NCBI GenBank assembly: GCA_963627915.1
Contig: CAVGCY010000003.1
Coordinates: 1-64,000 of the forward strand
DNA from: CALACW01 sp963627915
GTDB taxonomy: Bacteria; Bacillota; Clostridia; Oscillospirales; Acutalibacteraceae
DNA length: 64,000 nt
Direction of reading: 5' to 3'
The position numbers and the translations under genes were made by a program. Of this stretch, positions 61,509-64,000 are shown in pieces. The notes under the pieces were generated by a model. It was not told the origin of the DNA. It saw only the letters and a program-made list of their open reading frames with translations, and ran no database searches. Position 1 is the first letter of the stretch. Every line of letters starts with the position of its first letter.

Positions 61509-62321
61509 ATGAGCACATCAAGACGACGGATTATATCGGTAATAATGTCCGTAATTATGGTTTTTTCATGCTTTGCTGAAATTGTTTTCTCAGCCGGAGC
61601 AGAGGGCGGGGATTACGAGTATACCGTTACGGATGCGGGTACAGCAGTAATTATAAGATACAAAGGCAATTCAACGGAAATTGAAATTCCCTCAGAAATT
61701 AACAATGTGAAAGTCACACAAATAGGCGACGCGGATTATTCAATCTTTTCTTCATCGGATACTGCCGTAAAAAAAGTTACAATATCCGATGGAATAAAGA
61801 TTATCAGCCAGAGAGCTTTTTATAATTGCACATCCCTTGAAAATGTTTCACTGCCCGAAACGACAGAAACTATTGATTTGGATGCTTTTGCAAATTGTGA
61901 AAATTTAAAAGAAATTAATTTACCTTCGTCCTTAAAGACAATAAATCAGCCGTTTAATGGATGCCAAAAACTAAAATCACTTTCTGTAAATAAGAATAAT
62001 AAATTTTATTCTTCCAAAGATGGCGTTCTGTATAACAAGGACATGACGTCAATAATATTCTACCCCGAAGGCAAAGAAACCGAATTTTTCAGCATTCCGG
62101 AAACTGTTGAAGTCTTTGCTGACGGAGTCGGTTTCCAAAATAATAAATTTCTAAAAAAAATATATTTTCCTTCAAAAATTGAATATGATTGTCTGTTAAA
62201 ATCAAATGTCGGTTTTAAAAACAATACCGACGAATTTTCAAACAATAACGAGGTCACAATCTGCGGTTATTCGGGAAGCGGAGCCGAAAAATATGCTGAT
62301 AATTACGGGCTTAATTTTTAG
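61509..62321 (+). CDS. BspA-like LRR surface protein, 5' part of a frameshifted gene
   Basis: A 270-aa frame with signal peptide (IISVIMSVIMVFSCFAEIVFSAGA) and BspA-type leucine-rich repeats (LRR_5): KIISQRAFYNCTSLENVSLPET, TIDLDAFANCENLKEINLPSSLKTI. It ends at TAG in AATTTTTAG after SGAEKYADNYGLNF. One extra T there would continue in the frame of the next entry (NFLDSALC...), so the stop looks like a one-base deletion in a longer gene. GGAGG precedes the start. Confidence 0.85.
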   Translation: MSTSRRRIISVIMSVIMVFSCFAEIVFSAGAEGGDYEYTVTDAGTAVIIRYKGNSTEIEIPSEINNVKVTQIGDADYSIFSSSDTAVKKVTISDGIKIISQRAFYNCTSLENVSLPETTETIDLDAFANCENLKEINLPSSLKTINQPFNGCQKLKSLSVNKNNKFYSSKDGVLYNKDMTSIIFYPEGKETEFFSIPETVEVFADGVGFQNNKFLKKIYFPSKIEYDCLLKSNVGFKNNTDEFSNNNEVTICGYSGSGAEKYADNYGLNF

Positions 62322-64000
62322 ATTCCGCATTGTGCGCACATGACGGCTCAAGCTTGATTGACATTAAGGATAACGATTCAAAAATCAATGTTTTGGATTT
62401 CGGCGCTGTCGGAGACGGAATAACGGATGATTCCGCGTCAATTCAAAGCGCGCTGGATTATGCAGAAGAAACCAAAACAAAAATTATTTATTTTCCTAAC
62501 AGAACTTATCTAATTAATGTCTGTCTGTATTATTTCAGTGATATGGTTTTAGAATTTGAACAGGGCGCAGTACTGAAGAGAGGTTCAAAGGAACTGAGAT
62601 ATTTACTTTCAAACGATGCAGACGATACAATAAAATCATATAACGGAACTTCAAATGTTATTATAACAGGAGCAGTTTTTGACGGAAACATAGATTTCGT
62701 AACAAACGAAAATAATGACAATAAATGCACATTATTAAACACTGTGCACGCAAAAAATATAATTGTAAATGACTGTACTTTTATTAACGGCAATGTTTGG
62801 CATCTATACGAAGTATGTTCATCAAATAGCATTAAAATTGTAAATTGTCTGTTTGACGGTACCAATTACGGCGGAACAGCAAAACAGCAGGACGCATGGA
62901 CGGAATTATTACAATTGGATTCGGATTTGGTAACAATTCAAAAAAACGGAACCAAAAATTATTCATGCGGATCGACAAGAAACGGAACAAGCGGAGATAA
63001 AACAGCGTGTACTGATATCGATATTATAAATTGTACTTTTATTACAAACGGGAATTGCAATGCAATCGGAAATCATAACCCTACCGGAGAAAAGCATAAT
63101 AATATAAAAATTGAGCAATGCACATTCAAGGGCGGTTCAAATTCCGGCGGATATCTTGACTTTGACGCAACGACAGAAAATGTTGAAATATGCAGTAATA
63201 CATTTTATAACAACAAGGATAAATTCATCGTACATCTTGACGCAGAAAATGCTTCATTAACATTTTATAATAACAGATGTTTTGATTACGAAAAACTGAC
63301 TGACGGTATCGGTGTGTTAACTTACAACAATACAATAAACGGTCGGTTGGATCGTCCGGAAGGAATGTGTTTTGACGAAGATTTTGCGACTGATATATAT
63401 TGTAATGATTGCTGTAAACTGATTGAAAGCGGAACAAAAATCAATCAGAAACACGAGTATGCCAACGGTAAATGTACTATTTGCGGAGAGCTTGACCCGA
63501 ACTATAAACCGGCGGAGACTACTACTGTAAAACCCGCAGAAACTACAACAGCAAAACCCGCAGAAACCACAACAGCAAAGCCCGCGGAAACTACAACAGC
63601 AAAGCCCGCAGAAACTACTACCGCGAAATCCGCTGAAACTACTACTGCGAAACCCGCAGAAACTACTACCGCGAAACCGGCAGAGACTACCACAGAAAAA
63701 CCGGCTGAAACTACTACTGCGAAGCCGGTTGAAACTACAACTATAAAACCGACAGAGTCGACGACAAAGACGAAGGAAAAGCTTGAATTTGCCGACAATG
63801 CAGACGTTGAGGGTATAATTGATGCGGAAAGCAAGAAGGTTTCAATTTTACCCAAAGTAAGCTCAGGCATAACTTTTGACAATTTTAAGGCTATGTTTAA
63901 AGGGACTGTATCCATTGAAGGCGAAAAGACAGATAAAGCCTTTAACGGCATGAAATTCATCTTTAACGGTAATGAATATACGTTCATTATTAAAGGCGAT
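62315..64000 (+). CDS. Pectate-lyase-like surface protein part, frameshifted and truncated by window end
   Basis: Open frame, +2 relative to the LRR part, running to the window end with no start codon or ribosome site of its own. It begins LDSALCAHDGSSLIDIKDND, then INVLDFGAVGDGITDDSASIQSALDYA, the pectate-lyase-3/glycoside-hydrolase-28-like beta-helix start, and beta-helix rungs (NVIITGAVFDGN, IIVNDCTFINGN, IKIVNCLFDGT, DIIINCTF, IKIEQCTFKGG). A CxxC site follows (NGKCTICGELD), then 11 KPAETTTA units and a further domain. Probably an extracellular polysaccharide lyase or hydrolase continuing the LRR protein. Confidence 0.8.
63506..63769 (+). repeat. Tandem 24-bp repeat encoding KPAETTTA linker
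   Basis: Eleven 24-bp units encoding KPAETTT plus one residue (A, V, E or I). Units differ mainly at silent positions, with later units decaying to KPVETTTI and KPTESTTK. Such Pro/Thr-rich linkers usually span the wall and may be O-glycosylated. Tandem DNA repeats like this can vary in copy number. Confidence 0.92.

Noticed and set aside
63506..63769. CRISPR-like regular repeat
   Set aside because: No unique spacers; the units are in-frame coding repeats within a protein.
63502..63987. Minus-strand frame with SAGFAVVV repeats
   Set aside because: It is the antisense of the KPAETTTA repeat and has no start signal.

Overview
The window comes from the chromosome of a low-to-moderate GC, endospore-forming Firmicute, most likely an anaerobic gut-type member of the Clostridia. 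Evidence for this: a complete spoIIIAA-AH operon and spoIIID, a tryptophan T-box riboswitch, Firmicute-style Shine-Dalgarno sites and sigma-A promoters, an anaerobic GlpA-like/DUF1667 cluster, and secreted proteins carrying Thr-rich linkers. Species cannot be named from the sequence alone.

Layout. 1-550: three tRNA genes (Thr, Tyr, Ser). 550-4513 (minus): operon for an LCP-like protein, a transglutaminase-like protein, FolE, a lipoprotein and uridine kinase. 4567-7494: a GPH-family sugar symporter facing a GH29-like protein with altered active-site residues. 7551-10734 (minus): GlpA-like dehydrogenase, partner flavoprotein and DUF1667 protein. 10820-12739 (minus): rpsB-tsf. 12850-20522 (minus): tightly packed operon tepA-ftsK-ygiQ-MBL hydrolase-DUF3006-zinc ribbon/SH3. 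21469-23672 (plus): DUF1538 membrane protein with a double PII-like protein. 23830-27021 (minus): an ABC transporter whose T-box leader reads as Trp-specific, so probably TrpXYZ. 27051-29824: two-component system. 29984-32622: alpha/beta hydrolase and GH13 alpha-1,6-glucosidase. 32847-34596 (plus): PHP protein, SpoIIID, DtxR/MntR-type regulator. 34644-38589: a decayed catabolic locus (GPH transporter pseudogene, DHDPS-like aldolase, Gfo/Idh/MocA dehydrogenase, unknown polytopic membrane protein). 38673-55035 (minus): spoIIIA operon followed by nusB, a TsaD paralogue, xseA, xseB, ispA, dxs, tlyA, nadK, argR, recN, a TIM-barrel protein and tyrS. 55144-61122 (plus): YfhO-LysM fusion, secreted phosphatase and GDPD. 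61123-64000: a candidate invertible promoter in front of a BspA-LRR/pectate-lyase-like surface protein that carries a one-base frameshift and runs off the window.

Most interesting. Two 28-bp sites at 61214-61241 and 61458-61485 are exact reverse complements of each other. Each has 11-bp palindromic arms around an asymmetric 4-bp core, and together they flank about 216 bp. The only near-consensus promoter I see inside (TTGTAA-17-TATAAT) points away from the downstream surface-protein gene. This is the architecture of an ON/OFF invertible promoter, seen here in the OFF orientation. The gene it would control also has a single-base defect in a T run that splits its LRR and pectate-lyase-like parts.

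Other points: three cell-envelope proteins share a Lys/Pro-Glu-Thr-Thr-Thr linker (SH3, LysM and LRR/pectate-lyase proteins); the DUF1538 and PII-like genes overlap by ATGA, which suggests a regulated transporter; and the Trp T-box gives a substrate to an otherwise generic ABC importer. All statements rest on reading the sequence; no database search was run.
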